A stretch of DNA of 64,000 nt from Flammeovirgaceae bacterium (lineage in GTDB: Bacteria > Bacteroidota > Bacteroidia > Cytophagales > Cyclobacteriaceae): NCBI GenBank assembly GCA_027487845.1, contig JAIYCV010000028.1:62001-126000 (forward strand), read 5' to 3'. Numbering within the stretch: the first letter of the stretch is position 1; each line of letters begins with the position of its first letter. Under the pieces are notes generated by a model, which was given only the letters and a program-made list of their open reading frames with translations, had not been told where the DNA came from and searched no databases. This document shows positions 41,859 through 50,288 of this stretch, piece by piece. The translations under genes and the position numbers were made by a program.

Positions 41859-42595
41859 TAAGTGATCGATTAATAGGTCTAAAATCTGAACATAACGTAG
41901 AAATCCTATTTGCGTGCGAATCGGGAAGCCGTGCTTGGGGTTTTCCTTCACCTAATAGCGACTATGACGTGCGTTTCATCTATGTGCATCCGAAAGAATA
42001 TTATTTGAGTATTGATGAACAACGAGACGTTATCGAACTGCCAATCAACGATCTTCTCGACATCAATGGCTGGGAGTTGCGCAAAGCGCTGAGGATTTTT
42101 AGAAAATCAAATGGACCACTATATGAGTGGCTTCAATCGCCCATTGTTTATCAATCAGATTCTATTTTTCATTCTGAGATTCAGGGATTGATGAACAGTT
42201 ACTTTTCTCCTCGTTCCATGATCCATCATTATCTTAGTATGGCGAAAAATGTGGTTGATAATGACCTGTCAGGTTTTGAAGTAAAGCTCAAGAAATATTT
42301 CTATGCGCTTCGACCAATGCTAGCGTGTCGTTGGATTACCGACAGGAGGGAAGTTCCCCCTATGGAGTTTGGGAAACTAAGAGTTCTGCTTGCCCATGAT
42401 TTAAATAAAATTGTGGACGACCTTTTAAAACAAAAAGCAGTAGCGGATGAAAAGTACATGATCAAACCAATTGAACAACTCCATTCATTCATCAAAAGTG
42501 AAATTGAATATTGTGAGGAAGCTGTACCTGGAATAGCATCAGTAAATGCAGATTCGGGTATGTTGAATAGCTTATTTAGAAAATACGTTGGATGA
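41846..42595 (+). CDS. RlaP-like nucleotidyltransferase 1
   Basis: 249 residues. Polymerase-beta-type active site: CESGSRAWGFPSPNSDYDVRFIYV gives the GS motif and Asp-x-Asp. The C-terminal part is helical. It matches the predicted nucleotidyltransferase family (PF10127, RlaP) proposed to work with RtcB in RNA repair, perhaps adding nucleotides to damaged ends. Overlaps the gene before by 13 bases and the gene after by 4 (ATGA), so strict translational coupling. Confidence 0.85.
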   Translation: MERVISDRLIGLKSEHNVEILFACESGSRAWGFPSPNSDYDVRFIYVHPKEYYLSIDEQRDVIELPINDLLDINGWELRKALRIFRKSNGPLYEWLQSPIVYQSDSIFHSEIQGLMNSYFSPRSMIHHYLSMAKNVVDNDLSGFEVKLKKYFYALRPMLACRWITDRREVPPMEFGKLRVLLAHDLNKIVDDLLKQKAVADEKYMIKPIEQLHSFIKSEIEYCEEAVPGIASVNADSGMLNSLFRKYVG

Positions 42596-43668
42596 CACTT
42601 CATGATTTAAATAAGGATAATAATCATCTACTCTTAAAGTGTATCAGTGGCAGTCAGGCTTACGGTTTAGCATTACCGCATTCTGATACTGATATTAAAG
42701 GGGTGTTTATTTTACCAAAGGAAGAATTCTATGGCCTCCAATACACTGATCAGGTAAACAATGAAACGAACGATGAGATGTTCTATGAGGTCAGGAAGTT
42801 CTTTGACCTTCTGCTAAAGAACAACCCAAATCTTCTTGAACTGCTCAACACACCTGACGATTGCGTGCTGTATAAACACCCAGCGATGTTGAGTGTAAAA
42901 TCAGAAATATTCCTGTCAAGACTTTGCGCTCAGACATTTGGTCAATACGCGTATGCGCAAATTAAGAAGGCGAGGGGTTTAAACAAGAAAATACTTAATC
43001 CACTCGATAAAAAGCGTAAAACCATACTAGACTTTTGTTACGTGGTTAACGGGTTTAGTTCAATTCCATCTACCCAATGGCTTCAAGAGAAGGGCTTTGA
43101 TCAGAAAGATTGTGGTTTGGTAGCGATAGATCATATGAGAGACATGTATGCCGTATTCCATGCAGCTCAAGCAGATCAAAACGTTAGGTTTAATGGTATC
43201 TACTCGGGAGATTCAGCGAACGATGTTTCGTTAACGTCCATTCCAAAAGGAATTGAGTCAATAGCTGTTCTTAGTTTCAATAAAGATGGCTATTCGAAAT
43301 ATTGCAAAGACTACAAATTATACTGGGATTGGGTCGATCAACGAAATGAGGAGCGTTATGAAAACACCGTGAGTCACGGAAAGAACTATGACTCCAAAAA
43401 CATGATGCACGTTTTCAGACTATTGAATATGGCTGAAGAAATTGCGCGATTCAAGCAATTCAATGTAAGACGGTTAGAGCGAGAGTTCTTACTGAAAATT
43501 AGGGCTGGAGAATTTGAGTATCAGGATTTGGTAGATCAGGCTGAAGAAAAGATTCTGGTTGTCGATGAGTTATTTAAGAAATCAGATTTACCTGAAGCGC
43601 CTGATTCTTCAGCAGCTGGATCCTTACTTATCAAAATAAGAGAATCTAGTTATGCTTCTTTCTCTTAA
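42592..43668 (+). CDS. RlaP-like nucleotidyltransferase 2
   Basis: 358 residues. ISGSQAYGLALPHSDTDIKGVFI carries GS and Asp-x-Asp. It is longer than the first copy and only distantly similar to it, so the pair looks like two specialised enzymes rather than a recent duplication. It ends the operon; its last 23 bases overlap the end of the convergent membrane-protein gene. Confidence 0.85.
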   Translation: MTLHDLNKDNNHLLLKCISGSQAYGLALPHSDTDIKGVFILPKEEFYGLQYTDQVNNETNDEMFYEVRKFFDLLLKNNPNLLELLNTPDDCVLYKHPAMLSVKSEIFLSRLCAQTFGQYAYAQIKKARGLNKKILNPLDKKRKTILDFCYVVNGFSSIPSTQWLQEKGFDQKDCGLVAIDHMRDMYAVFHAAQADQNVRFNGIYSGDSANDVSLTSIPKGIESIAVLSFNKDGYSKYCKDYKLYWDWVDQRNEERYENTVSHGKNYDSKNMMHVFRLLNMAEEIARFKQFNVRRLEREFLLKIRAGEFEYQDLVDQAEEKILVVDELFKKSDLPEAPDSSAAGSLLIKIRESSYASFS

Positions 43669-44866
43669 ACAAAAACCAAAGCATGAAACCCAAAACTAAG
43701 GCTAGTATCAGCGAGTAGATATGAAATGCCGTAAAATTTGCTTCGAATGATTTCATGTTCATCGTACTATGTCCCCAGGCAATAAAGGCATCAGCCATGG
43801 GCAATAATCCAAAGAGGTAAGTCTTACTTTCATCATTTTGGTATGGAAAGCCAAAAGTTTCAATCATGCTATGTATTTCAGAGGTAGCTCTCTGCTCTTC
43901 ATACAAGTATAGGGTCTGCATACCAACAATGGTCGCAGCCGCTCCAAGTCCGAAAATAACAGGACCAGAATCGATGTCGCCAATGCCGTAATCATCTTTT
44001 GGATATTCACGTATTCCAGTAAGTCCCAATTTTTTGTCTAAAAAGTTGGCTGTGTAAAGTTTGAACTGGCCGCGAGCAAACTTGGCATCAATATCTTTAA
44101 AAAAAATAAGCATTAGACTTTGAGAAGACCCTCTTGCTGTTTCGGTGGGCTCATTATTCAAATGATTTACAGAATGAGGAATAAGTCCATGACCATCCAG
44201 TTTTGTCTTTACTTTAGCTAGCCATGCTTTGATAGCGCTCCTGTATTTGGCCTCAAAAAGCCTGTCGTGGAGAGACAAAGCAGCTATGCAAATAACAGGG
44301 TCCGCAGGCCACGCTCCTCCAGGATATGATGATGGAAAAATATTTTTGCTGATAGAGGAATTGATAAGTTCGCACTGTTGTTGGAATAGATTTACCTCAT
44401 TTAATTTCCGATCTTTTGCCTGTTCTATACCTAACTTTTTTCCAAGCAGGTAAGTGCTCCAGCCAGTGTAGAAAGCACCATATGGCAGTGGTAGGTTCTC
44501 GTCAAAGGAAGATCGCCCAAACTCTGAATTGATTTTATCCCAAGACTGTTGAATCTCAACGTGGCCTTCATTAAAATAGGTATCTTGTTTATTTTTATTA
44601 GTCAAAAAATTGCACCATGCCAAACCATATAAGGCATTGATAAAAACATAACCTTCAGGATAGACTTTTTGCATGTCAATATCAGCATCCGCCTGCAAAG
44701 CTTGCTTTAAACCTTTTAGCTCTTTTAGCAAATCATCATTTATTAAATTGCAACCAATTGTTTCAACTTGAGGCGGGTAATCAATTCGTATGTTGACATA
44801 AATAATCCCAACAAGTAAAACAACGATGGGTAACGAAAACAGGATGATACGAAGAAGGTGTTTCAT
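43646..44866 (-). CDS. membrane-anchored alpha-helical protein of unknown function
   Basis: 406 residues. One N-terminal membrane helix (IILFSLPIVVLLVGIIYVNI) and one C-terminal (IYSLILALVLGFMLWFLF) bracket a periplasmic domain with repeats such as YGLAWCNFL, YPGGAWPADPVICIAALSLHDRLFEA and SGPVIFGLGAAATIVG. These recall alpha/alpha-toroid enzymes, for example the linalool dehydratase-isomerase fold, but no catalytic assignment is possible. It is on the opposite strand in the RNA-repair island and probably unrelated to it. Confidence 0.65.
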   Translation of the reverse strand: MKHLLRIILFSLPIVVLLVGIIYVNIRIDYPPQVETIGCNLINDDLLKELKGLKQALQADADIDMQKVYPEGYVFINALYGLAWCNFLTNKNKQDTYFNEGHVEIQQSWDKINSEFGRSSFDENLPLPYGAFYTGWSTYLLGKKLGIEQAKDRKLNEVNLFQQQCELINSSISKNIFPSSYPGGAWPADPVICIAALSLHDRLFEAKYRSAIKAWLAKVKTKLDGHGLIPHSVNHLNNEPTETARGSSQSLMLIFFKDIDAKFARGQFKLYTANFLDKKLGLTGIREYPKDDYGIGDIDSGPVIFGLGAAATIVGMQTLYLYEEQRATSEIHSMIETFGFPYQNDESKTYLFGLLPMADAFIAWGHSTMNMKSFEANFTAFHIYSLILALVLGFMLWFLFKRKKHN

Positions 44867-44948
44867 TCTAAAAAGACACTAAATTTAGCAACTTCTAACA
44901 GTACTAACTGCTTAGTAACAGGAAATAATCTAGGCCAGTTGCAAAATC

Positions 44949-45215
44949 AAAAAAAGTGATGTGGAAGATTTCAACTTCGATCTTGGCGCAATTCGCGCCA
45001 CGCATTTGTTTGCTTACTATGCTATCACATCACAGCCCCAATAAAACAGGGCTTTTGTGGAGACTTCTGGTAACGCTCCAGATCCTTCCCGGCTTCAACG
45101 GGACGCTTCTACTTAGTTAGCTTCATCTCCTTGTCGAGGTGGTTGGAGTCGAACCAACGTGTAACCAACTACGGTTTCAACACGGTATAAGCGTGAGCCG
45201 ATACACCTCGTTTAT
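44949..45215 (-). ncRNA. structured RNA with tRNA-like 5' domain
   Basis: Read on the minus strand, 45211-45138 is tRNA-like: acceptor CGAGGTG / CACCTCG, TA, D stem TCGG / CCG, and a perfect T arm GTTGG-TTCGACT-CCAAC. The D loop lacks GG and the middle arm is bulged (GTGT / ACAC with inner AACC / GGTT), so it cannot be a normal decoding tRNA. Then come hairpins TCCCG / CGGGA, TCTGG / CCAGA, AGCCC / GGGCT, TGGCGC / GCGCCA, and an outer stem GTGATGTG / CACATCAC (45033-45026 with 44963-44956) closing on seven T. It resembles in design the tRNA-like Y RNAs, but no Ro60 gene is present. Confidence 0.5.
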
Positions 45216-45249
45216 ACAATACAATTCCAAGCAACTGATTATTTTCAGT

Positions 45250-45269
45250 CGCGGTGCGCACTCTGCGCT
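45250..45269. promoter_or_regulatory. candidate operator, CGCA-N3-TGCG
   Basis: TGCGCACTCTGCGCT shows the inverted half-sites CGCA and TGCG with a 3-base spacer. It lies 40 bases upstream of the tRNA-like RNA (minus strand), where its promoter should be. Confidence 0.35.
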
Positions 45270-45274
45270 AAAAC

Positions 45275-45307
45275 AAAAAACCCCAGACTTTTGGCCCAGG
45301 GTTTTTT
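45275..45307. terminator. bidirectional intrinsic terminator
   Basis: AAAAAACCC (45275-45283) pairs with GGGTTTTTT (45299-45307), giving A and T tracts on both sides. It separates the minus-strand RNA from the rtcB2 leader. Lying upstream of the RNA's start, it could also act as insulation. Confidence 0.8.
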
Positions 45308-45499
45308 ATGATCTATTTAATCAGCTAGATTATTTCATAGTTATGTCCGGGCAATAATATCCTGTTCCAAATCGTAGACTCGGATTGAGATAACTAAGTG
45401 ATATGTGCTTGCCCTTCTTCATTTGTGATGTACAAAGGTAATGCAACTTTTAAGGAAGTCACAAATGCAAAATTGAAAATTTTCTAAATATTTTTTGCA

Positions 45500-45526
45500 C
45501 AGCCTATTACGCAAATAGGCTGCGCT
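45500..45526. promoter_or_regulatory. candidate operator, copy 2, with 9-bp inverted repeat
   Basis: CAGCCTATT (45500-45508) and AATAGGCTG (45514-45522) form a perfect inverted repeat. Overlapping it, ACGCAAATAGGCTGCGCT (45509-45526) is the near-copy of the WYL-promoter site at 37553. The spot is about 480 bases before rtcB2 and probably in its promoter. Confidence 0.55.
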
Positions 45527-45703
45527 ATTGAGCAGTATGTGGTTTGGAGCTATCATTAATGATCTATTCCAATTTATTAATGGCTGCATGAAATTGCATT
45601 AAAATGCTAAACACCAAATTGACAAGTGCAATAATCGGAAGCGATTTCATGTGGCAACTGAAATAAATTGTTAACACATAGATTCGCTTACTAAAAAATA
45701 AAA

Positions 45704-45892
45704 ATGGATGGAGTGCTTGCGAATTTAAAAACTCACAATACATTTGTGCCACAATTAAAATTCTCTCGTTCAAATTTAAACAGAGGAAATCATGTTGGTC
45801 TTATTTTCACATATCCCCAAATAACAGCTACGGTAAGCAAACTTACCCGATACACGAAAGCTGTTTTCTTTTTCAAAACTTTTAAATTTTAA
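45704..45892 (+). CDS. possible small protein in the rtcB2 leader
   Basis: 62 residues (MDGVLANLKTHNTFVPQLKF...). No motif recognised and no Shine-Dalgarno. A hairpin overlaps its 3' part, so it could be a leader peptide of the rtcB2 transcript or simply a chance ORF. Confidence 0.25.
   Translation: MDGVLANLKTHNTFVPQLKFSRSNLNRGNHVGLIFTYPQITATVSKLTRYTKAVFFFKTFKF
45824..45874 (+). promoter_or_regulatory. terminator-like structure in rtcB2 leader
   Basis: ACAGCT (45824-45829) pairs with AGCTGT (45859-45864), enclosing GGTAAG / CTTACC (45832-45847), and TTTCTTTTTC follows. It could stop transcription 140 bases before rtcB2 unless overcome, so it may be an attenuator. No known riboswitch is recognised. 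Confidence 0.45.
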
Positions 45893-46009
45893 CAACTTAA
45901 GTCAGCCATAGGCTTTGAATTTGCTGTTCTGTCTTAGCACAAAACGGTATTTCTAAACTTGATTTTGCTTTACTCACTTGTGAAGTATGAATCGAGCAGG
46001 CGTATAATT

Positions 46010-47416
46010 ATGAGCAAACATAAAATAACAAATAGAGAACTTCATGGTATCGAATTTCCATCGGATGTAGCAAAGAGCCTGGCATTGACCATTTTGAACA
46101 GGCACTATAAACACACTCCCAATGAAGATAAGACATCCATGATCAAAGAGATACTTGCAAATCCAGAACAGTATGACGATCATCCTCTGCTGGGTACGTT
46201 AGTACAAAAATTGATCGGTAAAAAAAGAGATCAAACATTCATCGCCTATGAATTGGAAAACAAACAAAAAGCTTTCAATGTGGTGGGCATTAAGCACATT
46301 GAAGATGCGGCCATCAGACAGATGGAAATCGCAATGCGGCTTCCTGTTTCGGTAAGCGGAGCCTTAATGCCAGATGCACATCCAGGTTACGGATTACCCA
46401 TCGGTGGCGTTTTGGCAACACGCAACGAAGTGATCCCCTATGCGGTAGGTATGGACATTGGTTGCAGAATGGCACTTAGCATACTTGATCTTCCTGCAAG
46501 CTACATTGACCATAATGGCCATAAATTAAAAAATGTGCTTCTTGACCTGACTCATTTTGGAAACGATGGTGGACTTGAACTAAGACAAGAGCATGAGGTT
46601 TTGGATCATTCATTATTTCGTGAAAGTGATTTGTTGAGAAAGTTGCACGGAAAAGCCATAAGGCAATTGGGCAGCTCTGGGTCGGGTAATCACTTTGTGG
46701 AATTTGGAATAGTGGAGTTAGTGGATGGCAAATCATTTGGACTATTGCAAGGAAGCTATTCTGCGATTCTCTCTCACTCAGGTTCCAGAAGTTTAGGAGC
46801 AAACATTGCGCAGCACTTTACCTCCATTGCCATGGATAAATGCAAACTGCCAAAAGAGGCAAAGCAACTGGCATGGCTCGATGTAGAAAGTGATGCGGGC
46901 AGTGAGTACTGGCTTTCTATGAACTTGGCGGCCGAGTATGCAAAAGCATGCCACGACCGTATCCATGAAAATTTATGCAATGCACTTGGTATTACAGTGT
47001 TAATGAAGGTTGAAAATCATCATAACCTTGCATGGAAGGAATTGCAAGAAGATGGCCAGGAGTGCATTGTGCATCGCAAAGGAGCCACCCCAGCGGGCCT
47101 CGGAGTGGTAGGGATAATTCCGGGGAGCATGACAACGCCCGGTTATATTGTTAATGGGCTTGGTAATAAACGTTCGCTATTTTCAGCATCGCATGGCGCG
47201 GGTAGAGCAATGTCCAGGCATAAAGCAAAGACATCGATCACAGTCAGCAACATGCACAAGACAGTGAAGGCGGCAAAAGTAACGTTGATAGGAGGGAGCA
47301 CAGAAGAAGCCCCTACAGCTTACAAGAACATAGACTCGGTAATGAAAAGCCAAGAGGACTTGGTAACTATTGAAGGTAAATTTTATCCTCGCATTGTGAG
47401 GATGGCCAACGAATAA
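46010..47416 (+). CDS. rtcB: RNA ligase RtcB, copy 2
   Basis: 468 residues from ATG 46010 (MSKHKITNRELHG); an upstream ATG at 45959 adds 17 unlikely residues. The same catalytic set as copy 1: GMDIGCRM, SSGSGNHFVEFG, LSHSGSRSLG, ENHHNLAWKE, SASHGAGRAMSR. The two copies are the same length and share the N-terminal extension but differ at many positions, so the duplication is old. This copy is paired with the AAA-peptidase gene 6 bases downstream rather than with HEPN and RlaP genes. Confidence 0.96.
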   Translation: MSKHKITNRELHGIEFPSDVAKSLALTILNRHYKHTPNEDKTSMIKEILANPEQYDDHPLLGTLVQKLIGKKRDQTFIAYELENKQKAFNVVGIKHIEDAAIRQMEIAMRLPVSVSGALMPDAHPGYGLPIGGVLATRNEVIPYAVGMDIGCRMALSILDLPASYIDHNGHKLKNVLLDLTHFGNDGGLELRQEHEVLDHSLFRESDLLRKLHGKAIRQLGSSGSGNHFVEFGIVELVDGKSFGLLQGSYSAILSHSGSRSLGANIAQHFTSIAMDKCKLPKEAKQLAWLDVESDAGSEYWLSMNLAAEYAKACHDRIHENLCNALGITVLMKVENHHNLAWKELQEDGQECIVHRKGATPAGLGVVGIIPGSMTTPGYIVNGLGNKRSLFSASHGAGRAMSRHKAKTSITVSNMHKTVKAAKVTLIGGSTEEAPTAYKNIDSVMKSQEDLVTIEGKFYPRIVRMANE

Positions 47417-47422
47417 GTAAAA

Positions 47423-49495
47423 ATGGAAACACATATAAATCATAAAGAACTAATTTCTAAAAGGGAGAAATTACGAGGAGTGGCCACAAATTTGAAGGCC
47501 CGTTTTCTCGGCTTAGATACTATTATCGATGAAGTCATATCGTTACTAATGCCTTGGTATCTTTTTCCCGATGCTCAGTTAAGGCCTACTGTTATTAACC
47601 TTTGGGGATTAACCGGTTCGGGTAAAACTGCACTTGTTCAAAGCATCGTTGAGCTACTGAATTACAGTCAATTATACACGCACATGGACATGGGCGAGTT
47701 CGAGTCTGACTCAGCCTCGTGGGCGAAAAATATATTTACGGAAGACCTTGAATTCTTTCATCAGAAGCCAGTGTTACTTTGCCTTGACGAATTTCAATTT
47801 GCACGCACACTTGATGGAAACGGCAGTGAGTTGGGCAAAGATAAACTGCGCGTAATATGGGAGCTAATTGATTCAGGAAAACTCAATTACATTCCTCACA
47901 ACAATACCTACTATCTGTTTCGGGCAGACAATTGCCTGAAACGTATTGAAAAAGCAATCAAGCTCGGTGTCGAACTTGGGAACGGCGAAGTTGTAAAAGG
48001 AGCGGAGGACTTTCTCAGAATTTTTGAAGGTTTCTATTTTGATGAGCGTGACCGATACAATGAAGCCATAAGCAGCCGTTACTTTCTCTCAATGGACTTT
48101 ACGGAAGGATTGGTGGGTTTATTGCTAGATGGAGATACTCAGAAAGAAGAAATAAAGAAGCGGGTGACAAATTCATCTTTGCGAGAGCTTAGTCTGTTTA
48201 TTTTAGATGCCATGCACGCACGGGCGGCAACGCGTCAGCTTGATTTGTCTCGGTCGTTAATTTTTATTCTCGGCAATTTGGATGAAGCTTATAACATGAG
48301 TCACAACATGAACCCCGATATAAGTGCCGATGACTTTTATGAGGAAACTTCGAAAATTAATATAGCCAATATCAAAAGAGCCTTGCGCAAGCGGTTCAGA
48401 CCTGAGCAAATAGCTCGGCTTGGAAATAATCATATAATCTATCGCTCGTTTAGCAACGCCCAATTTAGAAACCTGATTGAACGGGAGTTGAACCGTATAG
48501 CTGATTTTGTAAAGGAACAGTTTGGTTGGAAAATATCATTCAGTACCTCCGTTGTGGAAGTTGTTTATGCCGAAGGTGTATTTCCAGCTCAAGGAACGCG
48601 CCCGGTGTTTACAACGATAAAGAATCTGATCGAATCAAGGATCAGTAAAATGGCGGTGTTGGTTTTAGAAGAAGAACTTTGTGTAGAATACATCACTTGG
48701 TACTTCAGGGAAAGTCATTTTCACTATGAGTTAATAAACCAAGAAGGACAGGCAATCAAGATTGTTACTGACGAAGTCAATTTGAAATTAGAAAATTTAA
48801 GAAAGAGTCATGAGCCAGAGATTCAAGCTCACACTGCCGTGCATGAAGCCGGTCATGCAGTGTTGGCAGCGTTAACACTTCGAATCATTCCAGCACTTGT
48901 GGTGTCTCGCACTGCTTCCGATTCTGCAGAAGGTTTTTGTCAAATCAATTTCCCCAAAGGGCCCGTTACTCGCGATTCCCTAAAGAAAGACATCATTATA
49001 ACCTTAGGCGGCTTTGTTGCAGAGAAATTGGTTTTTGGCGAAGAATTTACAAGCACGGGCGTTTATGCTGACATTGAAGAGGCATCGTCATTGGCAAACA
49101 AAGCCGTGCGGAATTATGCCATGGGCAAGGATGCTATTCACTTGGCGGTGGAAGCAACCGCAAACGAAGATTCCTTTTTTATCAACAAAAAGTATCAAGA
49201 GGAAGCAATCAAACTCGTTAAAGAATGTGAGGAGGAAGCCCTGAGGCTAATGGCAAACAATAAATTACTTCTATTGAAAATAGCGGATTTCCTTACCAAC
49301 AACTCAAAAATGGAAGCGAATGCAATTGAGGAGTATGCTATTAAGTATGGCAATGAAGAATGGATAACAAAGACTGGTTTTATCAAAAAAGACGAGTATT
49401 ATAAATTTAATAGCGTGATTCAAACTCAATTAAAAGAATTGAAATTTAATTCAGTCAATATATTGTTAGATGATTTGGTCGAAATGCCTATTTAG
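47423..49495 (+). CDS. AAA+ ATPase fused to FtsH-type M41 peptidase
   Basis: 690 residues. Residues about 45-360 are an AAA+ module: Walker A GLTGSGKT, Walker B LLCLDEFQ, and sensor region FILGNLDEAYNMS with RKRFRPEQIARL. A C-terminal part from about 460 has the zinc motif AVHEAGHAVLAAL and then GGFVAEKLVFGEEFTSTGVYADIEEAS, the M41 peptidase core of FtsH. FtsH membrane helices are absent and the AAA module is of a different type, so this is a soluble relative. Co-transcribed with rtcB2; a role in removing a stalled or toxic protein during RNA repair is inference. Confidence 0.85.
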   Translation: METHINHKELISKREKLRGVATNLKARFLGLDTIIDEVISLLMPWYLFPDAQLRPTVINLWGLTGSGKTALVQSIVELLNYSQLYTHMDMGEFESDSASWAKNIFTEDLEFFHQKPVLLCLDEFQFARTLDGNGSELGKDKLRVIWELIDSGKLNYIPHNNTYYLFRADNCLKRIEKAIKLGVELGNGEVVKGAEDFLRIFEGFYFDERDRYNEAISSRYFLSMDFTEGLVGLLLDGDTQKEEIKKRVTNSSLRELSLFILDAMHARAATRQLDLSRSLIFILGNLDEAYNMSHNMNPDISADDFYEETSKINIANIKRALRKRFRPEQIARLGNNHIIYRSFSNAQFRNLIERELNRIADFVKEQFGWKISFSTSVVEVVYAEGVFPAQGTRPVFTTIKNLIESRISKMAVLVLEEELCVEYITWYFRESHFHYELINQEGQAIKIVTDEVNLKLENLRKSHEPEIQAHTAVHEAGHAVLAALTLRIIPALVVSRTASDSAEGFCQINFPKGPVTRDSLKKDIIITLGGFVAEKLVFGEEFTSTGVYADIEEASSLANKAVRNYAMGKDAIHLAVEATANEDSFFINKKYQEEAIKLVKECEEEALRLMANNKLLLLKIADFLTNNSKMEANAIEEYAIKYGNEEWITKTGFIKKDEYYKFNSVIQTQLKELKFNSVNILLDDLVEMPI

Positions 49496-49659
49496 CAGAA
49501 CTCTGTTTACATGCTAGGCTATTAAAACAGTATACGAGCGTATAAACAGATCTCAAATCTCGCTCTGTGTCAGTGTTTGAGGTGCAAACTTTATTTCAAA
49601 TTAATTCAGTCAATAGGTAATTTGAAATAGTGGGCGATATGCAGAATTAAAATTCAAAT

Positions 49660-49705
49660 TATACTTTCAATAATATTTGAAAGTATAAAAATATTTTTAC
49701 ATTTG
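49660..49705 (+). promoter_or_regulatory. GbsR-type operator overlapping a consensus Bacteroidota promoter
   Basis: The palindrome has arms TATACTTTCAA (from 49660) and TTGAAAGTATA (to 49687). Within and after it are TTTG (49676-49679) and TACATTTG (49698-49705), 18 bases apart, a perfect TTTG-N18-TAnnTTTG promoter. The regulator's ATG (49710) is only 4 bases beyond the -7 box, so the transcript may have no leader. Repressor binding would block polymerase directly. Confidence 0.75.
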
Positions 49706-49709
49706 TGAT

Positions 49710-50207
49710 ATGGAGTACAACGAAGCAAAACAAAAATTCATTCAAGCATGGGGAACTTTGGGCGCTAATTGGGGAATTAATAAGGCAATGGCTCAAATAC
49801 ACGCATTGTTGCTGTTGGCTACGCAACCATTATCGGCCGAAGAAATTATGGAGGAACTTCAAATGTCACGCGGAAATGTGAACATGAATTTACGCGCGCT
49901 AATTGATTGGGGAATTGTAGTTAAGGAAAATAAAGTGGGCGAAAGGAAAGAATACTTTTCAACTGGCAAAGATGTTTGGGCGCTGGCAAAACAAGTGTCT
50001 CGGGAGCGAAGAAGGAGAGAGATCGAGCCTATATTAAAGGTATTGGAGGAAGTGCAAAACGTAAGTGGTAGTGATAAAAAGTCTGTTGCTGAATTTAATG
50101 CGATCACCACTGATTTGTACGATTTCTCTCAGAAAGTGGATGGCATGATAGACAAGTTCACGAAATCAGATCAAACATGGTTTTTTAAACTACTGATGAA
50201 ACTTTAA
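49710..50207 (+). CDS. GbsR/MarR-like transcription regulator
   Basis: 165 residues. Winged-helix domain with QIHALLLLATQPLSAEEIMEELQMSRGNVNMNLRAL and the wing EKKVGERKEYFSTG-like NKVGERKEYF, the GbsR-type pattern, then a helical dimerisation tail. Its own promoter and the spacer to the next gene each carry the palindrome with TATACTTTCAA arms, so it probably represses itself and the downstream operon. Confidence 0.88.
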   Translation: MEYNEAKQKFIQAWGTLGANWGINKAMAQIHALLLLATQPLSAEEIMEELQMSRGNVNMNLRALIDWGIVVKENKVGERKEYFSTGKDVWALAKQVSRERRRREIEPILKVLEEVQNVSGSDKKSVAEFNAITTDLYDFSQKVDGMIDKFTKSDQTWFFKLLMKL

Positions 50208-50220
50208 TATTTTTTTACCG

Positions 50221-50247
50221 TATACTTTCAATAATATTTGAAAATAA
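50221..50247 (+). promoter_or_regulatory. second GbsR-type operator
   Basis: TATACTTTCAA-TAATAT-TTGAAAATA repeats the operator at 49660 with one or two changes in the right arm. It lies 14 bases after the regulator's stop and 42 before the next gene, so the structural genes can be regulated separately. Confidence 0.7.
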
Positions 50248-50288
50248 TGAAACAATTGAAAATTAAAATCTAACTAAACAAAAAAACT

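Noticed and set aside
45139-45357. 72-codon plus-strand ORF starting GVEPTCNQLRF-like
   Set aside because: It is the antisense reading of the tRNA-like domain; such peptides are typical artefacts over tRNA sequences.
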